NCBI RefSeq assembly: GCF_000194605.1
Contig: NC_015321.1
Location: forward strand, 3,906,001-3,970,000
Length of the DNA stretch: 64,000 nt
Reading direction: 5' to 3'
Origin: Fluviicola taffensis DSM 16823
Lineage (GTDB): Bacteria; Bacteroidota; Bacteroidia; Flavobacteriales_D; Crocinitomicaceae
In this document: positions 1-8,335 of the stretch, piece after piece
How the letters are laid out: each line of letters opens with the position of its first letter
How positions within the stretch are numbered: the first letter of the stretch is position 1
The notes under the pieces: model-generated
What the model was told of the DNA's origin: nothing
The model's database searches: none
What the model saw: only the letters and a program-made list of their open reading frames with translations
Position numbers and translations under genes: made by a program

Positions 1-138
1 AATGAAATCGGTTTTAAGGGTACAAAGAAAGATTTGATTTTCGAAATTATTTCCCTTACACGTACAAAAATTGTCTTAAAGCCCAAACACAAATCGTTTA
101 AGTACACGATTGTCTTGATACCTTTTCCTGAATATTAG
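1..138 (+). CDS. C-terminal end of an unidentified protein (cut by window edge)
   Basis: Frame 1 is open from the first base to a TAG at 136-138 and gives 45 residues rich in Lys, Ile and Thr, ending in a hydrophobic strand-like stretch (TIVLIPFPEY). The composition looks like the last beta strands of a small beta-rich secreted or lipocalin-like protein, but this is only an impression and no motif identifies it. The gene begins outside the window. It could be a chance open frame; its length and codon use make a real tail more likely. Confidence 0.5.
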   Translation, partial: NEIGFKGTKKDLIFEIISLTRTKIVLKPKHKSFKYTIVLIPFPEY

Positions 139-201
139 TTCTGAATGGGTGAGGTGTTAAATTGAGCAAATAGTTTTCAATTCAATTTCCATCATTATTT
201 A

Positions 202-209
202 TACATTTG
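202..209 (+). promoter_or_regulatory. -7 promoter element (TACATTTG)
   Basis: TACATTTG matches the Bacteroidota TAnnTTTG element and lies 16 bases before the ATG of the lipoprotein gene at 226. No TTG is seen at the usual 19-base upstream spacing. Confidence 0.4.
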
Positions 210-225
210 TCTGTAATTCAGCCTT

Positions 226-672
226 ATGAAAAAAAGTTCGTTTCTATTGTTTTTATCTCTTAGTCTACTAATCATTTCTTGCAGCTCCAATGAAGAATGT
301 AAGGAATGTGAAATAGAATCTAATATAGATACTGTTGCTAAAGCAGATGATTTGACAACTGCTTTGAAGGATACTGCTACAGAAAAGAAATCAGTTGCGG
401 TAGAAAATAAGGAAAATCACGAAAAGATTGTTAAAAAGTACGGTGAACAATGGGATTTTTGTACCTGTGTAGTTGCCAATGATTCCATTAATGATGCCTT
501 TGAAAAAGGGACAACTAGCGCAAAACAAGAAGAAAAATTAATGGCTCGATGGGAAGTTGTCGATAACAAGTGCAAAGAACTTTTGACCACTCCGAATACA
601 ACTCCAGAAGAAAGAGCGAAACACGATAAGAAAGTGATGAAGTGTTTGAAGCAAAACGGATTGAAAAAATAA
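226..672 (+). CDS. Cysteine-containing lipoprotein of unknown function
   Basis: 148 residues. The N-terminus is a lipoprotein signal: MKK, a hydrophobic core, then LIISC with the lipidated Cys near residue 19. After a charged linker (about 25-65) comes a compact domain with paired cysteines (FCTC near residues 78-81, then NKC and MKC), which may be disulfides or a metal site. The presence of the lipobox predicts export and anchoring, probably in the outer membrane or periplasmic face. It faces the small lipoprotein at 698 tail to tail. I do not recognise a named family and assign no function. Confidence 0.75.
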   Translation: MKKSSFLLFLSLSLLIISCSSNEECKECEIESNIDTVAKADDLTTALKDTATEKKSVAVENKENHEKIVKKYGEQWDFCTCVVANDSINDAFEKGTTSAKQEEKLMARWEVVDNKCKELLTTPNTTPEERAKHDKKVMKCLKQNGLKK

Positions 673-697
673 GGGAACCCTCAGGCTCCCTTACTAT

Positions 698-907
698 TTA
701 ATGTTCGTGACAATGAACTTCGTATGTTTGAGTTCCGTCAGAATATCCGTTTTTTTCTAGGTTTTCTAAATCGTCACCACACTTGTTTCCTAACTCCACT
801 TCTTCATTCTGAACGTTTTCATAATGACAGTCATGACATTCTTTTTTCTTACAAGATACGGCACCCAAGAATAGTGCGATTCCAACTAGTAATGTTGCTT
901 TTTTCAT
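698..907 (-). CDS. Small Cys/His-rich lipoprotein, probable metal binder
   Basis: 69 residues. MKKATLLVGIALFLGAVSC is a lipoprotein signal with the lipidated Cys at 19. The mature part is only 50 residues and carries CHDCH, a lone Cys in the middle (KCGDD) and HCHEH at the C-terminus, a dense set of potential zinc or copper ligands. Its ATG lies immediately after the stop of the TonB receptor gene with no gap, so the two are almost certainly cotranscribed and translationally coupled. Small lipoproteins with this layout are common in Bacteroidota. Coupling to a ZnuD-like receptor suggests a periplasmic metal-handling accessory; this is inference. Confidence 0.75.
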   Translation of the reverse strand: MKKATLLVGIALFLGAVSCKKKECHDCHYENVQNEEVELGNKCGDDLENLEKNGYSDGTQTYEVHCHEH

Positions 908-3136
908 TTACTTTAAATTATATGTGATTACTATATATCCATTAATTCCAGGGGAAGGAATATCAAATGTTTTTAATCTAGAAATATGTGGGACATAACG
1001 TGTATTCAGACAATTTTTCACTCCAGCCTGTAGTCCCCAAACAGATTTACTTTGTGTGAATGAAAACTTCAGTCCTGCATCAAGAACATGATAATCGACC
1101 GTTCTAGTTTCGTAGTTAAATACGTTGTTTTGAGGGAAATAATATGCGTGTTGAATAATGATTTCATCAAATTTAAACGCTCTTTTCGAGTTAAATGCAA
1201 AACGTAAATTCGTTTGAATTCTTCCAGGAGGAACTAGCGGCATGGAATAATTGTTATTGATAATTCCATAGACCAAAGAGTAGGTCGATTCTAAATGAAG
1301 TCCGTGAGCGAAATGTGGATGAAGGTGGATTCCAGCATCAATTCCATAAAGCTGTGCAGAAGTGGCGCTTTTGTAATAATAAACAGGAAGTGATTCTGCA
1401 AAGCTGTCGGATGGCTCGATGTAAATGAAGTGTTGAATATAGCTATAGAACGGATTAACGATGAAACTAATGTGTTCGTTGTCATATTCATAAGTCAAAT
1501 CAATCTGATTCGCCTGCTCTGTTTTTAAGTCTCTGTTGCCAATTTCAAATCGCATGGTTCCGTGATGTACACCGTTTGCCAGTAATTCTGAACTGTGTGG
1601 CGCTCGGAAGCCAGATGAAAGATTGATGCGTAATTTGCTGTTCTTGAAACGTTGAACAATTCCAGCCGAATAAGTAAATCCCGGATACCAGTTATTGAAT
1701 TGAATACTATCATCCTGAACTTTTAAATGCCGCACATCCATGCGCAATCCCAATTGAAAGGTTGTTTTTTTGACAGTACCATTTAAGACTGTGTAAATTC
1801 CATTATCCATCGTTGTTGCATTTGGAATCAAGATTTCCTCTGCGTCGGGATTGTTTTTATTTAATTGCACCATTCCCTGAACTCCACTGATCAATTCTAG
1901 TTGATTTCTTAAAGTAACTTTGTGCTTGACTTGATAAGAAGTGGTGTTCAATTGAAGAAACATCCCTGGAATAGTTACTTTTTCTTCGTATTCTTGAAGT
2001 TGATTGTGGGTATTTCCCAGCAGGACTTGAAATTCGTGTTTTTTGAAGAAAAATTTATTTTCCCAAGAGATTATCTGATTGAAAATGTGTTGATAAGGAA
2101 GTCCCTTTTCACGTACAGCTTTAGTTCCGTAGAAGTCGGCAGGATCAGGAATTGAGTCGTGTGAATGCCCTGGAATTCCCACATCCATCATCAAAAGGGA
2201 ATAGCGAATATTGGACGTGTAATTTTTCCGACCGAAGCCAGCAGATATGCGCGCCATTTTTTGATTGTAACGGGTGTTTTTTACATACAATCCATCTGGA
2301 GTCTGATAATCTGCAGCGGAATTGTAGCCACCATAAACAGCTAATCGAAGTTTTTTGGTACTGGTTTTAAATCCTACGGTATTGGAAGTGAGGAGTGAAT
2401 TGGATTCAAAACGACTTTGAAGCATAAATGTAGTCTTGTTCAGATGTGCATATTTTTCATCTGAAAAGTAAAGAATCCCTCCCAAAGCATCTGCTCCGTA
2501 GAGCAAACTTGATGGGCCTTTGATAACTTCTACTTGGTCTATTCCTATTTCTGTGATTCCTAACCCATGATCACCGCCCCATTGCTGGTTTTCCAGTCGA
2601 ATTCCGTTCAGGTAAGTAATTACTCGACTTCCACTCAATCCGCGGATAATGGGTTTGTAGATTCCAGTTCCTGTAGAAGAATTATAAACTCCAGGAATCG
2701 TTGCCAATGCATCACCCAAAGAGCTTTGAGGAATTCCATTTAATGTTGATAATTTTCTTACTTCCACATGAGAAACGACCTGATTTGCTGTTTGTCCGTA
2801 GCTGGATTTGATTTCCACCTCTTCCAGTTCAAAGTGCTGTTCGTGTAATAAAATCACGATGGAAGTATCTGTTTTACTTTTAATTAGTTCTACTCGCAGT
2901 AAATCATAATGAGGTGCTCTTACAACTAGATGAAAAAGTTGTGGCATGTTTTTCAGATTCAGTTGGAATTTCCCTTCAGCATCTGTCGTTACATGAATTT
3001 CATGTTCTTCAATTCCAATAGAAGCTTCTGCAATGATTTGTTTGGAATGCTCATCGATCACTGTTCCATGCAGAACTTGTGAGAAAAGCGTTTGAGAGGA
3101 TAAACAGATACATACCAATACGAGAATTCGTGTCAT
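908..3136 (-). CDS. TonB-dependent outer membrane receptor, ZnuD-like (probable zinc uptake)
   Basis: 742 residues. A signal peptide (about 1-19) is followed by a carboxypeptidase-regulatory-like beta domain (about 23-95), a TonB plug domain (about 115-225, with the LSTLNG...LGDALATIPGV pattern) and a 22-strand barrel ending in an aromatic-poor but typical strand (GYIVITYNLK). An extracellular-loop segment near residue 320 reads VGIPGHSHDS; a PGHSH loop is a known feature of the ZnuD zinc receptor family, so zinc is the best substrate guess, with cobalamin, copper or siderophore receptors as alternatives. Its promoter carries two dyad boxes consistent with repression by a Fur-family metalloregulator. 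The Cys/His lipoprotein gene follows directly. Confidence 0.85.
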   Translation of the reverse strand: MTRILVLVCICLSSQTLFSQVLHGTVIDEHSKQIIAEASIGIEEHEIHVTTDAEGKFQLNLKNMPQLFHLVVRAPHYDLLRVELIKSKTDTSIVILLHEQHFELEEVEIKSSYGQTANQVVSHVEVRKLSTLNGIPQSSLGDALATIPGVYNSSTGTGIYKPIIRGLSGSRVITYLNGIRLENQQWGGDHGLGITEIGIDQVEVIKGPSSLLYGADALGGILYFSDEKYAHLNKTTFMLQSRFESNSLLTSNTVGFKTSTKKLRLAVYGGYNSAADYQTPDGLYVKNTRYNQKMARISAGFGRKNYTSNIRYSLLMMDVGIPGHSHDSIPDPADFYGTKAVREKGLPYQHIFNQIISWENKFFFKKHEFQVLLGNTHNQLQEYEEKVTIPGMFLQLNTTSYQVKHKVTLRNQLELISGVQGMVQLNKNNPDAEEILIPNATTMDNGIYTVLNGTVKKTTFQLGLRMDVRHLKVQDDSIQFNNWYPGFTYSAGIVQRFKNSKLRINLSSGFRAPHSSELLANGVHHGTMRFEIGNRDLKTEQANQIDLTYEYDNEHISFIVNPFYSYIQHFIYIEPSDSFAESLPVYYYKSATSAQLYGIDAGIHLHPHFAHGLHLESTYSLVYGIINNNYSMPLVPPGRIQTNLRFAFNSKRAFKFDEIIIQHAYYFPQNNVFNYETRTVDYHVLDAGLKFSFTQSKSVWGLQAGVKNCLNTRYVPHISRLKTFDIPSPGINGYIVITYNLK

Positions 3137-3150
3137 CGAAATAGTTTTTA

Positions 3151-3167
3151 ATGCAATTGTGTTGCAA
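3151..3167 (-). promoter_or_regulatory. Operator box 2 of the TonB receptor promoter (TGCAA-N5-TTGCA)
   Basis: ATGCAATTGTGTTGCAA is a perfect 5-bp inverted repeat with a 5-base centre. It overlaps the end of the -7 element and the expected transcription start, so a bound protein would block initiation. It matches the box at 3178 in 14 of 17 positions. Confidence 0.6.
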
Positions 3168-3194
3168 ATATAGTTAAATGCAATAATGTTGCAA
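3165..3194 (-). promoter_or_regulatory. Promoter of the TonB receptor operon
   Basis: Read on the minus strand, TTG (3194-3192), 19 bases, then TATATTTG (3172-3165): an exact match to the Bacteroidota TTG-N19-TAnnTTTG pattern. The ATG is 28 bases downstream. Both elements are overlapped by operator boxes. Confidence 0.7.
3178..3194 (-). promoter_or_regulatory. Operator box 1 of the TonB receptor promoter (TGCAA-N5-TTGCA)
   Basis: ATGCAATAATGTTGCAA has the same dyad as the box at 3151 and lies 27 bp from it, so the two are not on exactly the same helix face but are close to 2.5 turns apart. It covers the -33 TTG. The layout is that of a repressor site; a zinc-sensing Fur-family protein (Zur) is the obvious candidate given the receptor, but no regulator gene is in the window. 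Confidence 0.6.
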
Positions 3195-3212
3195 TAAAAA
3201 ATAAAAGAAAAT

Positions 3213-3240
3213 AAAAAAAAGGATCCCGAAGAATCCTTTT
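3213..3240 (-). terminator. Rho-independent terminator of the gap gene
   Basis: An 8-bp stem AAAAGGAT (3217-3224) and ATCCTTTT (3233-3240) with an 8-base loop; on the minus strand it ends in a run of eight T. It sits 30 bases past the gap stop. Confidence 0.8.
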
Positions 3241-3269
3241 ATCAATATATTTCAAATTTGATTTGACTA

Positions 3270-4718
3270 TTAATAATAAATCAAACGTTGAACTTTTGTA
3301 ATGTGTTTAGCCAAACGAATTACTTGTTTCGTGTAACCAAATTCGTTGTCGTACCAAGTATATAACACCACATTTTTTCCGTCTAAAGAAACGATAGTAG
3401 CATGCGAGTCATACACAGAACAACAGGTATTTCCAATAATATCGCTAGAAACCAATTCTGGATCGTACGAATAGAAAATCTGATTGACTAAATCGCCTTC
3501 CAAAGAAGCAGCACGAACTACGTTATTGACATCTTCGATTGTTGTTCCTTTTTGTAATTCCAAAGAAAGAATTGCCAATGAACCATTTGGAGTTGGTACA
3601 CGAACTGCATTAGCGGTCAATTTATCTTTTAAGTTTGGAATAACTTTCGTTACAGCAGCTCCAGCTCCAGTAGAAGTAATAACCATATTGATAGCAGCAG
3701 AACGTCCTCTACGTGAAGATTTGTGCATGTTGTCCAACAAGTTTTGGTCATTTGTGTATGCGTGAACTGTTTCAATATGTCCTTTCACGATTCCAAAAGC
3801 GTCATTGACAACTTTTAAAATAGGGGAGATTGCATTGGTTGTACAAGAAGCTGCAGAATAAATCGTTTCATTCTCAACATCTAAATCACCTTGGTTGATC
3901 CCGTAAACAACATTTGGAATTTCTTTACCAGGAGCAGTCAACAATACTTTGGAAACTCCTTTAGCTGCTAAATGCTTCGATAAAGCTTCACGATTGGTGT
4001 ATACACCTGTGTTGTCAATTACTAATGCGTTGTTGATTCCGTATTTCGTGTAATCTACATCTTCAGGATTGGAAGCATCAATCATGTGAACAATTTGTCC
4101 GTTGATGATTAAAGTTTTGTTTTCCAAATCTTCCACAACACTTCCTCTGAAAGCACCGTGAACAGAATCAGAACGCAATAAAGCAGCACGCTTAACGATG
4201 TCCTTGTCACTTGCACCACGCGTAACGATTGCACGTAAACGCAATTGTTGACCTTTACCGGCTTGTTTGATCAACTCACGAGCTGCCAAACGACCAATAC
4301 GACCAAACCCATATAAAACGACATCCCTTGGCTCAACAGATCCTGAAGCACTAGAGAATTTACCTAATTTCGCTCCTAAAAAAGCAGCTTTTGAATCGAA
4401 AGATGTTCCTTCAGCAATCCATTCACTAGATAACTTACCGATGTCGATTTTAGCAGGAGCCAAATCCATTTTCAACAATTCTTCAGCTAAAGCAGCTGTC
4501 GTTTCAATGTCAATTGGTTTCTTCACAACATTCTTTGCATATTCATGCAAGTTTAGAATTTCTGAAATCGTAATGTCTGTAAGGTGATTACGGAACAAAA
4601 CCAATTCAATTCCTTTGTCGTAAAGTAACTCACCAACGTGACTTGACAATTTCACAGCAGCGCGTTCTTTCTGAACGTGCATGTTTAACTCTTTTTCATA
4701 GCCTAATGCAGCTTCCAT
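3270..4718 (-). CDS. gap: Glyceraldehyde-3-phosphate dehydrogenase, long form
   Basis: 482 residues. Converts glyceraldehyde-3-phosphate, NAD(P)+ and phosphate to 1,3-bisphosphoglycerate in cytoplasmic glycolysis or gluconeogenesis. The Rossmann motif GFGRIGR begins at 137, the catalytic motif SCTTN places the nucleophile at Cys292 and the base at His319 (ETVHAYT). Unlike the usual 330-340 residue enzyme, about 130 residues precede the nucleotide-binding domain; they look alpha-helical and have no recognised motif. Long-form enzymes of about 480 residues occur in Bacteroidota, so this is not a fusion error. The ATG at 4718 is preceded by a non-coding gap after the rpoD terminator. Cofactor preference cannot be read from sequence here. 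Confidence 0.93.
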   Translation of the reverse strand: MEAALGYEKELNMHVQKERAAVKLSSHVGELLYDKGIELVLFRNHLTDITISEILNLHEYAKNVVKKPIDIETTAALAEELLKMDLAPAKIDIGKLSSEWIAEGTSFDSKAAFLGAKLGKFSSASGSVEPRDVVLYGFGRIGRLAARELIKQAGKGQQLRLRAIVTRGASDKDIVKRAALLRSDSVHGAFRGSVVEDLENKTLIINGQIVHMIDASNPEDVDYTKYGINNALVIDNTGVYTNREALSKHLAAKGVSKVLLTAPGKEIPNVVYGINQGDLDVENETIYSAASCTTNAISPILKVVNDAFGIVKGHIETVHAYTNDQNLLDNMHKSSRRGRSAAINMVITSTGAGAAVTKVIPNLKDKLTANAVRVPTPNGSLAILSLELQKGTTIEDVNNVVRAASLEGDLVNQIFYSYDPELVSSDIIGNTCCSVYDSHATIVSLDGKNVVLYTWYDNEFGYTKQVIRLAKHITKVQRLIYY

Positions 4719-4773
4719 CTAACGGGTGTATTTATTTATGTTTATTATTTTCAACGAGATACATGTGTGTAAA

Positions 4774-4811
4774 GCAAAAAAGGCCGCCCGCGTTAGCAGA
4801 CAGCCTTTTTT
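4774..4811 (-). terminator. Rho-independent terminator of the sigma factor gene
   Basis: AAAAAAGGC (4776-4784) pairs with GCCTTTTTT (4803-4811). With G-U wobbles the minus-strand RNA makes a continuous stem of about 10 bp above the A/U arms, loop UAAC, followed by a U run. It separates rpoD from gap. Confidence 0.8.
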
Positions 4812-4812
4812 C

Positions 4813-5679
4813 TTATCCTAAATATGCTTTCAATAACTTATTTCGAGAGGTGTGTCGAAGACGTCTAATCGCCTTCTCCTTAATTTGTCGAACACGCTCG
4901 CGTGTTAAATTAAACTTAGCACCAATCTCTTCTAGAGTCAAACCGTGATTCATTCCAATTCCGAAGAATAAACGAATGATTTCACGCTCTTTGTCCGTTA
5001 ATGTACTTAAAGAACGTTCGATTTCTTTTTGAAGTGACTCTGCCATTAGCGCATGGTCAGCTTTTGGTGAATCAGCGTTTGCCATAACATCCATCAATGT
5101 ACCACCGTCTTCAGATGAAGAAAGAGGAGCATCCATAGATACGTGACGACCTGAAACATTTAAGCTTTCTTTGATTTTATCCTCTGGAACTTCCAAAGCC
5201 TCTGCTAATTCTTCTGCTGAAGGAGGTCTTTCGAATTCTTGTTCCAATCTTGAAAATGCCTTGTTGATTTTGTTTAATGAACCAACTTGGTTTAATGGTA
5301 AACGTACAATACGAGCTTGTTCTGCTAAAGCTTGTAAGATAGATTGACGAATCCACCATACAGCGTAAGAAATGAATTTGAAACCACGCGTCTCATCAAA
5401 TTTCTGTGCAGCTTTGATCAAACCTAAATTCCCTTCGTTAATAAGATCGGGCAATGTTAATCCTTGATTTTGATACTGTTTTGCTACAGACACGACGAAA
5501 CGTAAGTTGGCACGAGTTAACTTCTCTAATGCTCTTTGATCGCCTTGTTTGATTTTACGCGCCAATTCTACTTCTTCTTCGGCGGTGATTAGCTCTTCTT
5601 TACCAATGTCTTGAAGATACTTGTCTAATGACTGGCTCTCACGATTGGTAATCGATTTTGTAATCTTAAGTTGTCTCAT
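4813..5679 (-). CDS. rpoD: Primary RNA polymerase sigma factor (RpoD/SigA family)
   Basis: 288 residues. Directs core RNA polymerase to housekeeping promoters. Region 1.2 starts near residue 15 ([15 protein letters not shown]), region 2 spans about 55-125 ([19 protein letters not shown], then the [16 protein letters not shown]-melting and -10 recognition part), region 3 about 130-205, and region 4 ends with a helix-turn-helix ([20 protein letters not shown]). Region 1.1 is absent, as usual for the main sigma of Bacteroidota, which reads TTG-N19-TAnnTTTG promoters such as those found across this window. It has its own promoter and terminator. Confidence 0.95.
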   Translation of the reverse strand: MRQLKITKSITNRESQSLDKYLQDIGKEELITAEEEVELARKIKQGDQRALEKLTRANLRFVVSVAKQYQNQGLTLPDLINEGNLGLIKAAQKFDETRGFKFISYAVWWIRQSILQALAEQARIVRLPLNQVGSLNKINKAFSRLEQEFERPPSAEELAEALEVPEDKIKESLNVSGRHVSMDAPLSSSEDGGTLMDVMANADSPKADHALMAESLQKEIERSLSTLTDKEREIIRLFFGIGMNHGLTLEEIGAKFNLTRERVRQIKEKAIRRLRHTSRNKLLKAYLG

Positions 5680-5721
5680 GTAATGAACTTCGTTTTATAA
5701 CGATTAATGAAAATCTGGGTG

Positions 5722-5754
5722 CAAAGTTACGACGAAATACAAGTGATTTCCAAA
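5722..5754 (-). promoter_or_regulatory. Probable promoter of the sigma factor gene
   Basis: Minus-strand TAACTTTG (5729-5722) matches TAnnTTTG and is 42 bases before the ATG. A TTTG lies 21 bases upstream (5754-5751), slightly more than the ideal spacing. Confidence 0.45.
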
Positions 5755-5804
5755 TAAAAAAGGCAGATTTTCAAGAGATTTTCACCTCTCAAAAACCATG
5801 CCTT
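5755..5804 (-). terminator. Hairpin with T run downstream of the HtrA gene
   Basis: On the minus strand AAGGCA (5804-5799) and TGCCTTTTTT (5765-5756) enclose a second stem, TGAGA/TCTCT-like. A T run follows, so it can end transcripts arriving from the protease gene before the rpoD promoter. Confidence 0.5.
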
Positions 5805-5838
5805 AACAATTATTTTATATTCCATCCCGAATTACGGC

Positions 5839-5950
5839 ACTTTCGCGGCGAAAGTTCAAAAAAGTTCAAGGGTTAAAAAGTTCAAAATTAATTGCTAATG
5901 AATTTCATTCCGATAGCTATCGGGACTTTGAACATTTAAACCTTTTGAAC
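5839..5950. repeat. Intergenic inverted repeats of the GTTCAA family with a CCGATAGCTATCGG palindrome
   Basis: A 7-bp hairpin ACTTTCG-cgg-CGAAAGT (5839-5855) is followed by a long imperfect inverted repeat: 5864-5886 pairs with 5927-5950 (GTTCAAGGGTTAAAAAGTTC against its near complement). The loop contains the perfect 14-bp palindrome CCGATAGCTATCGG (5910-5923). It lies just beyond the stop of the protease gene. Confidence 0.7.
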
Positions 5951-5961
5951 GGATTTGAGGT

Positions 5962-7428
5962 TTATAAACCGAATCCGACGTATTCTTTCTTACCGCTTTC
6001 TGAAACAATCTCCAACAAAATTCCACCTTTTGTGTTGGTTAGAAGTCGGGTGAGTTGCTCTACAGATTCAATCTGTGTTTGATTGACCTTCGTAATGATA
6101 TCTCCCTCGGAAAGTCCGCTCGATTTTAATTTTCCTGGTTCCAATGTTTTTACTTTCACTCCGAGGCTGACGTTTAATTCTTTTTTCTCTTTGGAAGTTA
6201 ATTCTATAAAAGTTCCACCAAGTGCAGTTGTTTTGCTCATTTCTTCTTTCGACTTCAAGGATGTTTCTCCGTCTGCTGATCTCAAAAGAACTTCTTTAAT
6301 TACTTCGTTTCCATCTTCTGTGCGTAACGTAAGGTTCACTTTATCACCAGGTCTGCGTTTTCCGATTTCTTCTTGCAATGCAGCTACAGAGTTCACTTCT
6401 TTGGTTCCAACTTTTAAAATAACCCAGTTTTTCTTCACTCCAGCTTTGTCTGATCCACCCTCATCTGTAACAGAAGAAATGAAAACTCCTTTTGTAGAAG
6501 GTAAGCTGTTTTTCTCTTTTATTTCTTGGTTGATGTCTGCAATTTGAACTCCTAAATAAGCTCTTTGAACAATTCCGAAGTCAATAATGTCGCGCATTAC
6601 TTTATTTACTAGGTTTACTGGAATAGCAAAGCTGTATCCGGAATAAGAACCTGTTTGTGAAGCAATCGCTGTGTTAATTCCAACCAAGTCACCTTTTGTA
6701 TTTACCAAAGCTCCTCCAGAATTCCCTGGATTTACCGCTGCATCTGTTTGAATAAAGGATTCAATAGGAACATTGGTGTTTCTTGTTCTGTCAGATAGTA
6801 AGTTGATGTTTCTCGCTTTTGCACTGACGATACCAGCGGTTACAGTGGATGTTAAGTTAAACGGATTTCCAACTGCAAGAACCCATTCACCAACTCTTAA
6901 ATCGTCGCTATTTCCAATTCCAATTGGTTTTAAACCTGGAGCATCAATTTTTAATACTGCAATGTCAGTGGAAGGATCTGTTCCAATCACTGTTGCTGTG
7001 TATTTTGAATTGTCGTTGAGAATGACTTCAATTTCAGATGCATCTTGAATAACGTGGTTATTGGTTACGATGTACCCATCACTGGAAACGATTACTCCAG
7101 ATCCAGATCCGCTTCCATATTGTTTGAATTCACGACCACCAGTTCCAGGGCCGTAAAAGAATTCGTAGAATGGATCTCGTTGAACCTGTGTTCGAACTAC
7201 TTTGGTGGTGACGTGAACTACTGAGTTAATCGTATTTTCTGATGCTTCAACAAATGAAGCGCCTTCCGCAGGCATCCCGTTGTATGAAACGGTTTTTGCT
7301 AGTCTGTTGCCGTCGATAACTTGCTCTGATAACGGCTCTTCGTAAGTTGACTTTAAAAGGAAGCCGAAGGCGAATGGAATCATACCGCCAACAATTCCTA
7401 ATCCTAAGAATTTTAATGTGTTGCTCAT
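5962..7428 (-). CDS. Periplasmic serine protease, HtrA/DegP/DegQ family
   Basis: 488 residues. Periplasmic quality-control protease and chaperone. An N-terminal hydrophobic segment (about 5-25) exports or anchors it. The trypsin-like domain has the full triad: His125 (TNNHVI), Asp155 (STDIAVLK) and Ser237 (NPGNSGGA). Two PDZ domains follow, about 280-375 (AYLGVQIAD onward) and about 395-488. The length matches DegP/DegQ. It is divergent from dapF across 127 bp. Whether it is the stress-induced DegP or constitutive DegQ type cannot be told; no LA-loop insertion is obvious. Confidence 0.93.
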   Translation of the reverse strand: MSNTLKFLGLGIVGGMIPFAFGFLLKSTYEEPLSEQVIDGNRLAKTVSYNGMPAEGASFVEASENTINSVVHVTTKVVRTQVQRDPFYEFFYGPGTGGREFKQYGSGSGSGVIVSSDGYIVTNNHVIQDASEIEVILNDNSKYTATVIGTDPSTDIAVLKIDAPGLKPIGIGNSDDLRVGEWVLAVGNPFNLTSTVTAGIVSAKARNINLLSDRTRNTNVPIESFIQTDAAVNPGNSGGALVNTKGDLVGINTAIASQTGSYSGYSFAIPVNLVNKVMRDIIDFGIVQRAYLGVQIADINQEIKEKNSLPSTKGVFISSVTDEGGSDKAGVKKNWVILKVGTKEVNSVAALQEEIGKRRPGDKVNLTLRTEDGNEVIKEVLLRSADGETSLKSKEEMSKTTALGGTFIELTSKEKKELNVSLGVKVKTLEPGKLKSSGLSEGDIITKVNQTQIESVEQLTRLLTNTKGGILLEIVSESGKKEYVGFGL

Positions 7429-7490
7429 GATATTAAATTAGTTTATGCTAAATTTCTATACAATTATAACAGTTATCAATCGATGATTGT

Positions 7491-7498
7491 TACTTTTG
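7491..7498 (+). promoter_or_regulatory. -7 promoter element (TACTTTTG) upstream of dapF
   Basis: TACTTTTG matches TAnnTTTG and gives a leader of about 55 bases to the dapF ATG. No clear -33 TTG is seen. Confidence 0.5.
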
Positions 7499-7555
7499 TG
7501 CTGTTAAAGATTGTTAAGCATAAAAAGCTTGTAACTCAATCGTAGCAAAGGATAT

Positions 7556-8335
7556 ATGAGTCTATTTTTTGTAAAATATCAAGGCACAGGAAACGATTTT
7601 GTGATGATTGATAACCGATCGGGAGAGTGGGATGATTTATCTATTTCTACGATTCAAAAGTTATGTGATCGGAGATTTGGTGTTGGTGCGGATGGTTTGA
7701 TAAAAATCAATTCAATTTCAGGATACGATTTCGAAGTGGACTATTACAATTCGGATGGGTCGAAAAGTTTTTGCGGAAATGGGGCGCGATGTTCGGTTGC
7801 ATTTGCCCATGAATTAGGGATTATAAAGGATCACGTTTCTTTCATGGCTATTGACGGAGTACACGAAGCGGTGAAAAAGGGTTCGTTGGTTTTCTTAAAA
7901 ATGAATGATGTGTCGGAAATTGATGTATCTCATAAAGAATTTGTTTTGAATACGGGTTCCCCACATTTCATTCATTTCACGGAGAATGTAGCTGATTTTG
8001 ATATTGTTTCCTACGGAAAGCAAATCCGGTATTCAGATACCTACAAACAAGAAGGAATCAATGTAAATGCCATTCATCAGTTAGATTCTCATTCTTTTGA
8101 GATTAAAACCTATGAACGTGGGGTGGAAGATGAAACATTGAGTTGCGGAACCGGTGTTACAGCTGCAGCAATTGCTCTAGGAGAGAAAAATCTGATTGTT
8201 GGTGAGTTTGAGTATGCCGTGAAATCTCAAGGAGGAAACCTCGCGGTTCGATTCACTCGAGAAAATTCCAAATTCACGAATATTTGGCTCATTGGTCCAG
8301 CTGAAGTTGTTTTTAAAGGAGAAACCAATGTCTAA
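7556..8335 (+). CDS. dapF: Diaminopimelate epimerase
   Basis: 259 residues. Cofactor-independent epimerase converting LL- to meso-diaminopimelate for lysine and peptidoglycan synthesis in the cytoplasm. Both half-domain signatures are present: N-terminal GNDFVMID, catalytic Cys73 in SFCGNGARC, and the second catalytic Cys197 in TLSCGTG. The length is close to the usual 260-275. The stop codon overlaps the start of the next gene, indicating an operon. Confidence 0.95.
   Translation: MSLFFVKYQGTGNDFVMIDNRSGEWDDLSISTIQKLCDRRFGVGADGLIKINSISGYDFEVDYYNSDGSKSFCGNGARCSVAFAHELGIIKDHVSFMAIDGVHEAVKKGSLVFLKMNDVSEIDVSHKEFVLNTGSPHFIHFTENVADFDIVSYGKQIRYSDTYKQEGINVNAIHQLDSHSFEIKTYERGVEDETLSCGTGVTAAAIALGEKNLIVGEFEYAVKSQGGNLAVRFTRENSKFTNIWLIGPAEVVFKGETNV

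Noticed and set aside
3484-3765. Plus-strand open frame antisense to gap
   Set aside because: It has the composition of a shadow of a conserved gene and no signals of its own.
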